This document shows positions 1 to 13,115 of a DNA stretch of 64,000 bases, one piece after another. Position 1 is the stretch's first letter. Each line of letters opens with the position of its first letter. Where the stretch lies: contig GG745352.1 in NCBI GenBank assembly GCA_000151295.1, forward strand, positions 74,716-138,715, given 5' to 3'. The DNA is from Allomyces macrogynus ATCC 38327 (lineage: Eukaryota; Blastocladiomycota; Blastocladiomycetes; Blastocladiales; Blastocladiaceae). Under the pieces are notes generated by a model that saw only the letters and a program-made list of their open reading frames with translations, was not told the DNA's origin and searched no databases. Position numbers and translations under genes: made by a program.

Positions 1-1191
1 CCATCGTCTCTCGTGCAGCTCGATCTCTGGCGCGATGTGGTGCTCCCGGACTCACGCCTGGCGCGCAATGTGTTCACCCGTCTCCCTCGCACTCTCCGGG
101 CCCTGAAGATTCATACGCTTGTGCGTGCTCGCTCTGACGAAAGCGCTCTGGCCGTGCTGCTCGATCACGTTCCCAAGAAGACTGTGCGGTTCTTGGACGT
201 CGCACTTGGGCCAGATAAGCCGCTCGCCCTTACTGTTGGAGCTCTGGCCAGGTTGATTGCGCGGTCACCCGGCCTGACTCGCCTTTCCATCGACGGCTGC
301 GATCGCTTGTCGTCGTGGGACCCGACAGTACTTTCACTGCTCCCGCGCAAAGGCATGCGGGACTTGAAGCTGCTGTTCGCGTACGGGATGATGCCAAGTG
401 GCGACGACGTCATTGCCCTCGCGCAGATTGCCGCTGGCTTGCCCACGACTGTCGAGTCGTTTACCTGGTCCATGGCTCAGTCCTGGCGGCGTGGCCAGCT
501 GAATGACACGACTGTGTTGCACCCAATTGTTGCTCACTTTCCACTCGCAACGCGTAGCCTGTCTTTGGAGTTCCCAACTTGGGATGCGGTCATGGGAGCA
601 TCACTGCCGCTCACGCTGCCGCTGCAGTCGCTGCACCTCGAATTTGCACCGAGGTCCGAAAAGACGAGTGACTTCTTGGCCGGCCTTGTTGCAGTTGTGT
701 CGCGAATCCCGGCAACTGTGGTTGACTTGACGCTCCAAGAGTGGCCGATTGGGAGTGGGACGCTCGTCCTGCCCGCGCTTGCACAGCACTTGCCGCCGCG
801 CATCGTGTCATTGACACTCGGACATTGCAGACTGACGAGTGCCGATTTGGAGCAGTTTACGTGGCCGTCGACGCTGCGCCGACTTGATCTCGGGGGAAAT
901 GGGCTGACGGTTGGGCCTGCTCGCTTGCCCAGCCGACTCCAGGAACTCGACTTGAACGCCACTTTCCTGAGCGACGGGGATTGTGAATGGATTGCCGGGC
1001 TGCCGTTGTCGCTTGAGCGGCTCGTCCTGAGTGGGAATCGGGTGGGTGATAACGTTGCCGGCGCTCTGTGCAAGTACGCGCAAAAGGGGGGAGCACTGGC
1101 CAAGCTCGAGCTGAGCGACACTGCCATGTCGCAGAAGGCGGTGGCCGATTTATCCAAGGTTGTCGCTGTGGTCGTGGCTTACAGGGTTTAA
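1..1191 (+). CDS. F-box/LRR-like protein, left-arm copy (5' end outside window)
   Basis: The frame is open from base 1 to the stop at 1189-1191 and gives 396 residues. They match the C-terminal two thirds of the complete 587-residue gene at 27701-29464 on the other strand. The segment is made of irregular leucine-rich repeats, for example LRRLDLGGNGL and LERLVLSGNRV, as in the substrate-binding part of F-box/LRR proteins. The F-box end would lie upstream of the window. It converges on the NSUN-type gene that starts beyond 2880. The sequence is the mirror of the right copy, so it is either a very recent duplicate or recently homogenised. The F-box/LRR role, substrate selection for an SCF ubiquitin ligase, is inferred from fold and from the intact copy's N-terminus. 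Confidence 0.75.
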   Translation, partial: PSSLVQLDLWRDVVLPDSRLARNVFTRLPRTLRALKIHTLVRARSDESALAVLLDHVPKKTVRFLDVALGPDKPLALTVGALARLIARSPGLTRLSIDGCDRLSSWDPTVLSLLPRKGMRDLKLLFAYGMMPSGDDVIALAQIAAGLPTTVESFTWSMAQSWRRGQLNDTTVLHPIVAHFPLATRSLSLEFPTWDAVMGASLPLTLPLQSLHLEFAPRSEKTSDFLAGLVAVVSRIPATVVDLTLQEWPIGSGTLVLPALAQHLPPRIVSLTLGHCRLTSADLEQFTWPSTLRRLDLGGNGLTVGPARLPSRLQELDLNATFLSDGDCEWIAGLPLSLERLVLSGNRVGDNVAGALCKYAQKGGALAKLELSDTAMSQKAVADLSKVVAVVVAYRV

Positions 1192-2859
1192 TGCGGCCAG
1201 TTTGGTGTTCCTTGGTTGCGACGAGCCACTTCATCATGTTCATCCATGCTGCTGCATGTCGTGGGCCGGCCGGTCCTTGAATGAACTTTTCAGCAAACTC
1301 CCGCCATTTCGGCTCGTGGCGGTTTTGGGCTTCAAACCCGATAGCGGTTGCAATTTACATTTATTTGTCCGCCGGCCGCAGGGGAGGCTTGTCTGCCGCT
1401 TGTGGTCGACCCCACCATATTCCCGTTCTGCTTGCGCCATGTCCAGCGGATCCTGTTGCTGTTGAATCAGAAGCTCAATGTGACACGAGTCTTTGGCCAG
1501 GCTATCTGTGTGTCAGTCGGCTGTCTCTCATGTCCAATCGGTCAATCGGTCAATCGGTGCCGATGCGGAAGCGGGTGGGGTGGACAGTGTGCGAAAAAGG
1601 GGGACGCATTTGGAATCACAAGTCAAAAATTACATGCAGCTCAATACATATCCGTCCGGTGCGATCTTGCGCAGCCTCGCGACAAACAGCCCGCTCGTTT
1701 GCGACCGCAGCGGGTCCATGCGCAACGCAGCGTTCTGAACGCCGGCAATCTCGACGCGGCACGCATCGGGCAAGCCAACGGGCACGTCGATTGGGTCAGG
1801 CCGAGCATCGAGGGCCTCGTCGAGGAACCGTTCCACGATGGCCTCGTTTTGGCGGCGCGAAAGACTAGAGGGAGGGAGCGGTGAGCCTACAGCATTCAAA
1901 ATGCCCCATCAAAGCAAGCGCGCGAACCTGCACGTCGAGTACACGAGAATCCCACCCGGCTTTAGCAGTCTCCACCCATTGCGCAAGAGCCGGCGCTGGA
2001 GCGACTCGAGACCCGCGAGCTGCTGGTCGTCGAGCCAGAGCTTGCCCACGCCGCGCCATTGACCCGTCGCCGCGTCGCGGTACTTCAAAATGTGCGCAAC
2101 CGACCCGTCGTGCGTGCACTCGGCATCGACCAGCACCTTGTCATAGAGCGCCATGGGATCGAGACAAGGTCGATTCGCGCGCAGCGTCTGCGGCGCATGG
2201 AACACTCGTAGCGACGAAACGTCGGCTTGCCGAACCTGCGGCGGGGTCCGCTTGTTGAGCACGGCCACACCCCAAACGGGGGCAAGAGCGCTGAACGTGG
2301 TCCCGTCAGCACAGAAGAGCCGCGCGTTCACAATCTTGTGCTTCTTGAGCAGCGACCGACACGTCGCGAGCCGGTCCTTGCTCACATCGACTCCAGTCAC
2401 CGTGCCCTCAAACGGGACCGACTGTGTTCCGTGTAATGCCTGCGCGAGGTAGACGAGCTTGGCGCCGGGTGCGCAGCACAAGTCGAGAACGTGGTCGGAC
2501 GGGGTGAGGGAGAGCGCGTGCGCGGCAAGCGACGAGCTGGCGTCCATGCCCAGCACGGTGCCGGCCTGGTAGAGCGCCGAGCCGACCAGGCGCACATGAG
2601 CGGGACAAGAGTAGAACCCAGGCGCCCACACGACGGGGGCAACAGTTGTCGTGCCCAGATCGCGCCGAAGATCATCGAGAGTCACGCTGCGGCCGGGAGA
2701 ATGCACACGAAAGAACCGCGGGATCTGCACGTCGTAGATTTCGGGCGGGATATCATGGGCGAACAAGTACTCGCGCAAGGGAGACGGCAAATCGCTGGAC
2801 ACTGGCCGAGTGACCACGGCCAGGGAACGTTCGGTGGAGTGTCGAGCTGCAGAGGAGCG
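1..2859 (+). repeat. Inverted repeat, left arm (continues past window edge)
   Basis: Base n here pairs with base 28892-n on the opposite strand. Stretches compared directly (around 1-60, 1192-1280 and 2826-2852) are identical, and all reading frames across the arm match in length and translation. Identity stops at 2852, with only a short further match to 2859. The inner boundary lies inside the methyltransferase reading frame. The outer boundary is not in the window. The spacer between arms is about 23.2 kb. Confidence 0.95.
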
Positions 2860-2880
2860 AGTACTCGGCAAATCGTGCAC
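1630..2880 (-). CDS. NSUN/RsmB-family RNA cytosine methyltransferase, left-arm copy with unresolved 5' end
   Basis: The two exons are 1928-2880 and 1630-1864, with a 63-bp intron at 1865-1927. They mirror the intact right-arm gene and keep the SAM-binding motif LDLCCAPGAK, the DAECTHDGS motif and the STCS motif rebuilt across the splice. Upstream of about 2852 the DNA no longer matches the right copy. The frame stays open to a TGA at 2938-2940 but has no ATG; 2878-2880 is GTG. The residues just beyond the break still resemble the right copy (DAPKVHDLPSTRSSAARHS against DANALPNLSSIRSAAARHS). This could be a paralogue whose 5' exon I cannot place, or a copy that has lost its start. It is convergent with the F-box/LRR copy, with tails about 440 bp apart. 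Confidence 0.6.
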
Positions 2881-3311
2881 TTTAGGCGCATCTGCTGATT
2901 CGATTGCAGTGCCGGTTTGTCTAGGTGCGCTCCTGTATCATCGGCTTGTCAATATTGGTCGGAAGCGGCAACGATATCATCTGATCGTAAACTTGCGGCA
3001 TCCATTTGATGCGAAAACGGCACAGGCTCAGGCTCGGTGTTCGTTCAAGTCGAGCCACGGGCGGAATGGATCGACGTGGTCTTTTACTGGCAGCAAAGGA
3101 AGATGAAAGACAACAGCGCGAAACAGTGTAACTTGAAGAAATCCACGTGCAACACACGCTGTCGTTGCTGTGACATGATTGCCACCCCCATTTCCATCAC
3201 AGTTCCGATCAGTCGCCGTGCTCTATCCAAGTGAGCACGCACACGAGCAATGCAGAATTTACGCAAGTAGCAAGCCGCCTTGGCTGTGCCACCAGCACTC
3301 ATCACGATCGG

Positions 3312-3671
3312 TTATTGCCAGCAGCTCTTGCTGTTGTCGCTGACATGCAAATTGGCCAAGAATATTGCACCAGAGTTCGCCAAACTTGTTCACCCCGTCC
3401 TCTACCACGTCGTGGCATCGTCCTTGACAGTCCCGGCACACAAATGGATGGGCACTTACCTCAGTCGAGTTGGTGGATTTGCACCATCGTTGCCTAAACC
3501 CACCGTTATGCACGCCTCACGCAGGTTAGCGACATCTGACCGCAAATTGGCGGGGACCGCGCTTCTCTGGCTTAACCTGCACCCAGAGAACAATGCGCGG
3601 CTGACCATGCTTATTCTCTGTTGTGAGATTTCCGACCAGAGCTGCGCCAGCTGCGCCTGTTCGCAGTTCAT
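3312..3671 (-). pseudogene. Decayed C-terminal fragment of the F-box/LRR family
   Basis: Read on the minus strand, the translation shows broken but clear similarity to the C-terminus of the intact gene at 27701-29464. LANLHVSDNSKSC here corresponds to LAKLELSDTAMSQ there. The stretch before it, AGTVKDDATTW followed by in-frame stops, corresponds to SGNRVGDNVAGAL. Several stops interrupt the frame, so it cannot encode a protein as it stands. It lies just inside the left inverted-repeat arm and next to the GPCR pair. It shows that the LRR family had copies here before the near-identical arms formed. The plus-strand open frame across the same bases is unrelated to anything I recognise. Confidence 0.55.
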
Positions 3672-4012
3672 CGGCCGACGATGGTGGAGTAAGCCGTCGG
3701 AACCGCGAACGAGTGCAGAAGACGATTCATCCCAGGTGCCTCGATTGTCATTCCTCCCCGGCGATTGAACGGTCGTACAAGATCCCAGCCCTCAACTCCA
3801 TCAAGTAGGCCGGCGCACGTCGCGCTGCTGCAGTCGCCAAAAGCGCGTCGCTCACGCTCCGCTCACGCTCCGCTCGTTTACCGCCAGTGCCACGACCTTC
3901 CTCGTCTCAGTCACGATCCTCGCTCCGCCCGGCCGGCACCTCGTCTTTTTCAGCTCAAATCTCGTGTGGTTGCTCCCGTTGCCTCGGCTCGAGCTGTTAC
4001 TTGCCCCGAACA

Positions 4013-5470
4013 ATGACCGACAACACGTTGCTCGCCATGCTCTCCACGATTACACGCGTGTCCGCATCTTTGTCACTGATTGGGTCGATTGGCATCATAT
4101 TCGACACGATCCGCAAGCACCGACGCGCACGATCCGCCACGGCCGTCTTGACCTCGTCGCGCATTATCCTCTGGTGGACGACGGCCGATCTCGTCTATGT
4201 ACCTGCCGTGTTTCTCGGCCGCGCTGCAATAGATGCGGGGTCTGTCGACTCGGCGCTGTGCTCAGCGCAGGGATGGATGTTGCAATTCTCGTACACGTCC
4301 TCAGCGCTGTGGGCGACGATGATGGCGACGAGCTCGTACCTGGTCGTAAGTCGGCGGTGGTCTTTTGCCGAAGTGGCCGTGAAGGAACGGTGGTTCCATG
4401 TCGTGGCGTGGGGAGTGCCGTTGCTGCTTGCGACCGTTCCAATGCTGATCGCTACTGGAAGCAACGAGCCATTTTATGGAGCTGCAAAGTATTGGTATGT
4501 GCAGTTGGTTTGCCGCGCGGTCAAACGAATCAAATCTGACTACATTCGATTGTTGTGCCCTAGGTGCTGGATTTCGCGGAAGTGGTCCGCGTTCCGTTTG
4601 GTACGCGATTGAATCTCTTGTAGCATGGTGGGAAAGGCTGATAATTGCAATCCCTCTATCTAGATCACCTTCTATGGCCCAATTTGGGCGTGCTTCCTGT
4701 ATTGCATTGTCTTGTACTATTTGGTAGGCCGTCGCGTTTGGCGCGTGTTTCGCGAGTATGGCCCATGTATTCTATTGCTTGTTTCGTACCGTGGTCCCAA
4801 ACTAACACTCTTTCCACCCTGACACGCTGACAGAATCAAGGCAATGGGCACTATAGTCACGACCACCGCGGGCGGTAGCATGACCGTCCCGACGGTCGCC
4901 AGCTCTATCGCACCACTTCATGCACCCGCTCTTCCCGCGCACCGCGCAATCGCTGAACCACCGCGCCTGCACGCCCGGCACCGATTCGCATTCAAGACCG
5001 GTCTCTACCTGGTCAGTTTTTTCCTCGTCTACTCGGCGGCGACCGCCAACCGCGTCTCGACCTTCATCAACCCGGACCGGCCTGTGTTCATTCTCGAGGC
5101 GCTACAGTGCCTGTTCCTGCCACTCCAAGGGTTCCTGAACGCTGCCGTCTATTTCTCCACCAAGTGGCTTGCGCGACGGCAGGGCGGATTGCTACAAGGC
5201 AGTTCCGACGAGTCGAGCGAGCCGGATGTGCTGTCGGCCAACGCGAGTAATGTGGGGCGCGCGGCGCCGCACATGGCCGCGATCACGGTGCGCTCCGAGG
5301 CCGGGCCGTTGTTGGCGCATTTTGCGGCGGCGGGAAAGGCGGTGGATGCGGGGATGGGCGCGACGTCGTGTGTCGACGATGATCGGGAGGGGTCGATTGT
5401 GATTGATGATGACGGAGAAAGCGACGAGGAGGACGAAGAATCGCAGTTGGGCATGGCGTTGCACCGATGA
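4013..5470 (+). CDS. cAMP-receptor-like (class E) seven-transmembrane GPCR 1
   Basis: Four exons, 4013-4494, 4564-4600, 4664-4755 and 4834-5470, give 415 residues with every phase consistent. Seven hydrophobic segments lie near residues 14-32, 50-70, 88-112, 126-147, 174-195, 257-277 and 288-313. The motifs IILWWTTADLVYVP in TM2 and WMLQFSYTSSALW in TM3 resemble Dictyostelium cAMP receptors and related fungal receptors. Cys83 before TM3 and Cys162 before TM5 could form the extracellular disulfide. The tail is acidic and Ser-rich, with DDDGESDEEDEE near the end, and may be a phosphorylation or arrestin-type region. The start is the first ATG in the frame that gives the common family N-terminus. 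It is the upstream member of a tandem pair with 6556-8084. Ligand unknown; coupling to a G protein is inferred from the family. Confidence 0.85.
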
Positions 5471-6555
5471 CGGCAAGGCACTTGCTGCCGGGTCATTCTG
5501 GCAGCGCGCCGCGCGTGTGGCCAACATCGTAGACAAGAGATGCCCAAGCCCATGGACCAAGCGCTGGATATGAGTTTTTGGCGTGATTTTGTGCTGTGGT
5601 CGCGAATTTTATATCATGCCATACAGTGAAAAGCAATGGAGAACCAATTATTGTGTATTGCTCGCTGGGCAGCGATTTTTTCAGCCCAAGACACGCTCAG
5701 GCACCAAAGTCAATCGACCTCGAGGTGGATAGGATTCTCCCTGATGCGGCCGCTTGCTTGATCCGTATCGGCAGGTCATGACTACAACGCCCTTTTGCAA
5801 TGAACAGCAAGTCGATATATTATTTGTGATGCACCCTTCAAGTGACCGTGCGGATCCTCTCTCTCTCACTCTCTCTCTCTCTCAGTTTTTGCCGGCCAGT
5901 GCGTCACCATGCCTCAAGCACTATCGTTGCGCCACTTTGATCGACGAACTGTTCGGATTGCAAATCTTGCCGCACGCGCCTCGTCCGCGGCTCCCGCAGG
6001 GTTTCCGCCACGTTTGATGCGCCCACCGAACAATGCAGGGGACGCGGACCCGCTTTGGTTGTGATCTTGGCTTGGGTCGGAGACGCCGCCAAAACCTTCT
6101 TTTCTCCCTTGACCTCCAGCACCGACCAACGCGCGCCTGGACCTTGTTTTGCAGCACGAGAACTGGACCAGCGACAACGACGTTTCTCATTACAAATGGA
6201 CCGGGTGTTCTGGACCCGCGCGCGGCACCGGACAAGGATCGGTTACGGCCAATTCTCAACTCAGTGCAACGAGTCGTGATCCATCTCTCGGGTCTTCTGT
6301 CCTCTCCTGCTGCGGCACTGGCCTGATTTCTCCTCATTCTCCCCCGCGTTTGACGAACGCGCGCGCCTCAACGTTGCACTCGCCACCAACCGCGCGAATC
6401 GACGCTTCAAGGCGCATTACGCGTCTCTCACGAGTCCAAGTCCAAATACCCGCTCGACCTGCCTCGACGTGTGGCGACTCGCAGTTCATCGCCCCCATAC
6501 GCACTCTCAATACCCCGTACCGCTGTGATCCGACGTGTCCCAAGTCCCCGTGACC
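5471..6555. other. Intergenic region between GPCR 1 and GPCR 2
   Basis: I see no supported gene here. Open frames are short or mirror each other across strands. A CT microsatellite lies at 5857-5882. The promoter and 5' UTR of GPCR 2 must lie in the last few hundred bases, but no clear TATA element was found. Confidence 0.5.
5857..5882. repeat. CT dinucleotide microsatellite
   Basis: An almost uninterrupted CT run broken by one CA step, in the spacer between two GPCR genes. Confidence 0.8.
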
Positions 6556-8084
6556 ATGGTTGACGATGCGTCGCTCACGACGCTCTCCACGATCGCGCGC
6601 GTCTCCGCGTCGCTCTCCGTGATCGGTTCCCTCGGAATCATCATTGACACAATCCGAAAACACCGTGCGGCACGGTCCACCGCGCACGCGCTCACGTCGT
6701 CGCGCGTGATTCTGTGGTGGTCGATTGCCGACCTCGTCTACGTCCCCGCCGTCCTGCTCGGCCGCAGCGCGATTAAAGCTGGGTCGGTCGACAGCGTGCT
6801 GTGTTCAGCGCAGGGCTGGATGCTGCAATTCTCGTACACGTCCTCAGCGCTGTGGGCGGCTATGATGGCGACGAGCTCCTACCTGGTCGTGTGCCGGCGG
6901 TGGTCGTTCTTGGAAGTCGCGTTGAAGGAAAAGGTGGTTTCATACGGTCGCGTGGGGCGTGCCGCTGTTGCTCGCGACGGTGCCGCTCTTGGTCGGCGCT
7001 GGGGACGGCGAGCGGTTTTATGCGGACGCGACATTTTGGTACGGCTCGGCACTTGCTTTTTTCCGCTGATCGTGTTTGCACTGGAGCTTTGGGCTAATGG
7101 TGCTTTGCCGACCAGGTGTTGGATTTCCACCGAGTGGTCCGCGTTTCGCTTGGTACGTGCGCTATTTGGTTACTCTGGGCGGTGGAGAAGAGAGCACAAC
7201 TGACGCGCAACCACATAGTACATTTTCTACGGCCCAATCTGGGCATGTTTCCTGTACTGCCTCGTCATGTACTACCTCGTCGGCCGTCGCGTGTGGGAGG
7301 TGTTCCGCGAGTACACATCCTTCTAAATCTTTTCTTTTGGCTCGAAGAACTCCAAACTAACTTTTGCTCGCAAATTAGAATCAAGTCCATGGGCACCGTC
7401 ACCAGCACCATCGGCGGCTCCACCCCCTTGCCGCCCATGACCAACTCCGGGACCCACCTTCCCCCTGTACCCCCACCACCCGCGGCCGCCCGCCGCGCCG
7501 GCCCCCGCCTGCACGCGCGACACCGGTTCGCGCTCAAGACGGGCCTGTACCTCGCAAGTTTCTTCCTCGTCTATTCAGCGGCCACGGCCAACCGGATCTC
7601 GACCCTGATCAACCCGGACAGCCCGATCCTCGTCCTTGAAGCCCTGCAGTGCCTGTTCCTGCCCCTCCAGGGCTTCCTGAACGGCGCCATCTACTTCTCA
7701 ACCAAGTGGCTCGCGCACCGTCAGGGCGGGTTGTTGCAGGGAAGTTCCGACGAAACGAGTTCCACGGACGTGTCAGCGAATGCGAGTGCCACGGGCCGGT
7801 CGACGGCCGGGCCGCCGTATATGGTCAGTGTGGTCGTGGGTCGTATGGATTCGGGGCCGTTGTTGCCGCGGCCTGGGGAGGGTGCGAGTGCGCACACGCG
7901 GAAGGTGAGTGGCGCAGGCGGTGCGGGCGCGTGGGTCGAGGATGAGCAAGAGGAAGGGTCGATTGTGGTCCCGTATGACGAGGAGGACGAGGAGGCGGAT
8001 CTCGGATTGGTATTGCCGATGACAGCGACGGTGCGCGCGGCCGGGGTGGTCAAGTCGGCGGCGCCGCGGCCGGGCGAGCCGTGA
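6556..8084 (+). pseudogene. cAMP-receptor-like GPCR 2 with a single-base frameshift
   Basis: This is the tandem paralogue of the gene at 4013-5470, with the same exon layout: 6556-7038, 7116-7152, 7219-7310 and 7379-8084. Exons 2 and 3 have exactly the same lengths (37 and 92 nt). Exon 1 is 483 nt where the paralogue has 482. The extra base falls in an A run near 6929-6932, where the paralogue reads KERWFH; after it the frame is lost before TM4, although the shifted frame continues with good family sequence up to the splice site. All seven membrane segments, the paired cysteines and the acidic tail are otherwise present. It is either a very young pseudogene or an intact gene carrying a homopolymer error in the assembly. 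I favour the latter slightly, because the rest shows no decay. Confidence 0.75.
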
Positions 8085-8269
8085 TGTGGAGATGAATGTG
8101 GACATGATTCCGGTCGTTGCAGTTGCGGATTGGTGCGGTCTGCTGGACACAGATGAACAGACGTAATTTATTTTCAGATTGTGGATCGCTTGAGCTCTCT
8201 CCTTCAGTTCTCCTTGGCGATGACCGTCCGGCCATACTTTCTTTCCACCAATCATCTCGTGACACGGAC

Positions 8270-8754
8270 ATGGAATCTAAGGCACAACGAACCGTTCAGG
8301 ACCTGCAGCAATTGTCGCAAGTGCCTGCGCATCGCTCATCGCTTGTCACATCTTGTTCCTGCCGCGTCACTTGATCTGACCCACCATGAGCTAGCGGATC
8401 AGGTCCGGCCGCGCTGCTGAAGTACGTGTCCCTCATTCCTCCCATCGTTGTGATTTGACTATCGCGCGCTCACCGTCGCTTCTCACCCCTCTAGGAACTG
8501 CAAGCCGCGATTAAGGCATTCGTCGCGATGGACGCCAAGCTCGGCGACATCGCCAAGGTCCGACCATTTCTCACAGTGGAGACAAATTCGCGACCCGCGA
8601 TTCTCATTCGATGCTGTCACGCAAGTTGTAGAAGTCGAGCATGGCCGCTCACCTGTCGGCGCGCACGGCAAGGCACATGGCGACGGGAATCGCGACGATC
8701 GACCGGATGGACGGCGCCGCGGCCCGCGCGGAACCCGGCCCGGCGACGACGTGA
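8270..8754 (+). CDS. Small four-exon gene, 87-residue helical protein
   Basis: The exons are 8270-8320, 8395-8421, 8495-8557 and 8632-8754, separated by introns of 74, 73 and 74 bp with GT-AG ends. All junctions are phase 0, and the product reads through to a TGA. The exons are 17, 9, 21 and 40 codons long, too short to stand out as open frames. The peptide is rich in Ala, Glu, Lys and Leu, with stretches such as ELQAAIKAFVAMDAKLGDIA that look like an amphipathic helix or coiled coil. I do not recognise the family; short helical subunits of trafficking or cytoskeletal complexes have this look, but that is only a guess. It sits between GPCR 2 and the 3' end of the PAK kinase gene. The agreement of four exons with near-equal introns is the main support. 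Confidence 0.6.
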
Positions 8755-9362
8755 AGGACCACGCGGAAAACGGTGGAGAGGTGCGATATGGGGCGCGACG
8801 AGCGAGCGCGAGGAGGCCGTCATGTACAAGGCTGCCCTTATGTATATTTAATTGACTCTCGACGAGCGCAAAGCAAACAAAGCAGGCGAATACGGGGACG
8901 GGTGGAAATACGCGGTCGATGAACGCCTCCAAAAATGCATCAGGAACAGCACGGTAAAAGAAACGAAACGGCAAGATTAAAGGGCAAGATCAAAACGAAA
9001 CGGAAGAAATGGTAATGAGGAGAAGGAGCAACCACGACCACAGTGCGCCAAACGGGCCCGCGGCGAGCCCAAACGATGCCGCCGCGGCACGCTTACAAAG
9101 ACCCAATGAGTTAAGGGGACGAAGGACGAAGGACGAGAGACGACGACGACGCCGCGAACGTGCACGCGCGCACGCGAAGCGCGCCGTGGGAAATTGAGGA
9201 ATGACGACCACGACGACCACGAACAAGGAACGGCACAGCAAAACGAAATTTCAACTAACCAAACCAAACGCAAACCAACGAATGCGCAACTCCTCTTCCA
9301 CGGCCCAGCACCACCACGGCGCGCCCCTGGCGCGTCCGCACGTGCGCAATATCTATCCCGAC
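8755..9362. other. Intergenic region, 3' flanks of the 87-residue gene and PAK
   Basis: Two genes end toward this segment. The longer open frames on both strands have no recognisable domain and mirror one another, as expected in GC-rich DNA. I see nothing else. Confidence 0.5.
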
Positions 9363-11965
<2,603 letters not shown>

Positions 11966-13115
11966 GTTCGAGACGCTGCGCGGCAGGAACGGCGCGCCGA
12001 CGACACACGACGGCGGCGGGAGCGGGTCCGAGTACGGGGGCGGAATGATGGCGGGGTGGGCAGCCAGGCGCGCGGGTGCGGTTGGGCCGGCGCGGGTGCG
12101 GGCAACGGCTCGAACAAGGGGGGGGGGGGGGGGGGGCAAGGAAAAAGGGGCGGACGGGCCTGACAGGGAGAAACAGCGCGACGGCGCGGCAGATCAGCTG
12201 CGGCGAGCAGTGCGGCCGCGGCGGAGGCAGCAACAGCGACACGAGCACGACCAGCAGCAGGAGCAGCGGGAGCAGCTGCAGGAACACAGGAGCAGCACTC
12301 ACACGCGCGCGCGCACGCGTGTCCGGACAGGGGATCGCGCGGTGGGCGGACGGGCGGTTGGGGCGGCGCGAGGACGCCACGGAAGCAGCGGCACGGGGTG
12401 CGGCGCGCACAGAGGCCGACGGAGCGGGCAGATCGCGGGGAGGCGTGAAAGAGGCGGCGCGCGGACGAGGTGCTCTCGGTCGCGGGCGGCGCGAGCAAGG
12501 TCGAAGGGCGTGGTCGGTACTTGGCGCGGACTTAGCCGTGGGCGGGCGCTCGGGCGACACTGGACGCTGCGTTTTGCTGCACAGACCGTGGATCGGCGCG
12601 AACGACGTTGGCGACGCGCAACTTGGTGCAGTCGGTGGCGGCGCGTGCGCACAGCGGGCAGCGGGCACGGGCGTCGGCGAGTCGTGGGCGAGACGCGCGT
12701 TGAGCGATGCGGAAGACGGCGGCGGGCACGAACTCGACGGCAGTGCAGCTGCAGCCAACTAGTCGCGCTCTGCCGCCTTGAGCGGCCGGCCGTGCGGGCC
12801 GTCTGCCTTGTGTGAGCCAAGCCGTGCGAAATTCTGTGCGAACGGCGCTCTGTGCGCGCACGCATGACGGCAGGTGACCGCACATAGACAGCTTCAGCAG
12901 CTGCTTTGCCTGGCCGTGGCGGTCACGCGCCACCAGCCGGCAACAGCAAGAGCCTGGTTCTTGAGGACACGCTCACCTCGACACTTGTCGTCGTGTTCTC
13001 GCTCTTCAAGGATCATCAAATCGCGATTTCTGATGGACGAGAAGACATTGCACGAACACAGCCAAACAAAACATGCTTCTGAGAAATCTACACCACCCCC
13101 ACCAACCCCACTTCC
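11966..13115. other. Upstream region of PAK and 3' flank of the WDR89-like gene
   Basis: Very GC-rich, with long open frames on both strands that are mutually exclusive and low in complexity. A 19-nt G run lies at 12118-12136. An additional 5' exon of PAK could be hidden here, since its frame is open upstream of the chosen start, but I cannot prove one. Confidence 0.45.
12118..12136. repeat. 19-nt G homopolymer
   Basis: Uninterrupted G run on the plus strand, upstream of the PAK coding start. Confidence 0.9.
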
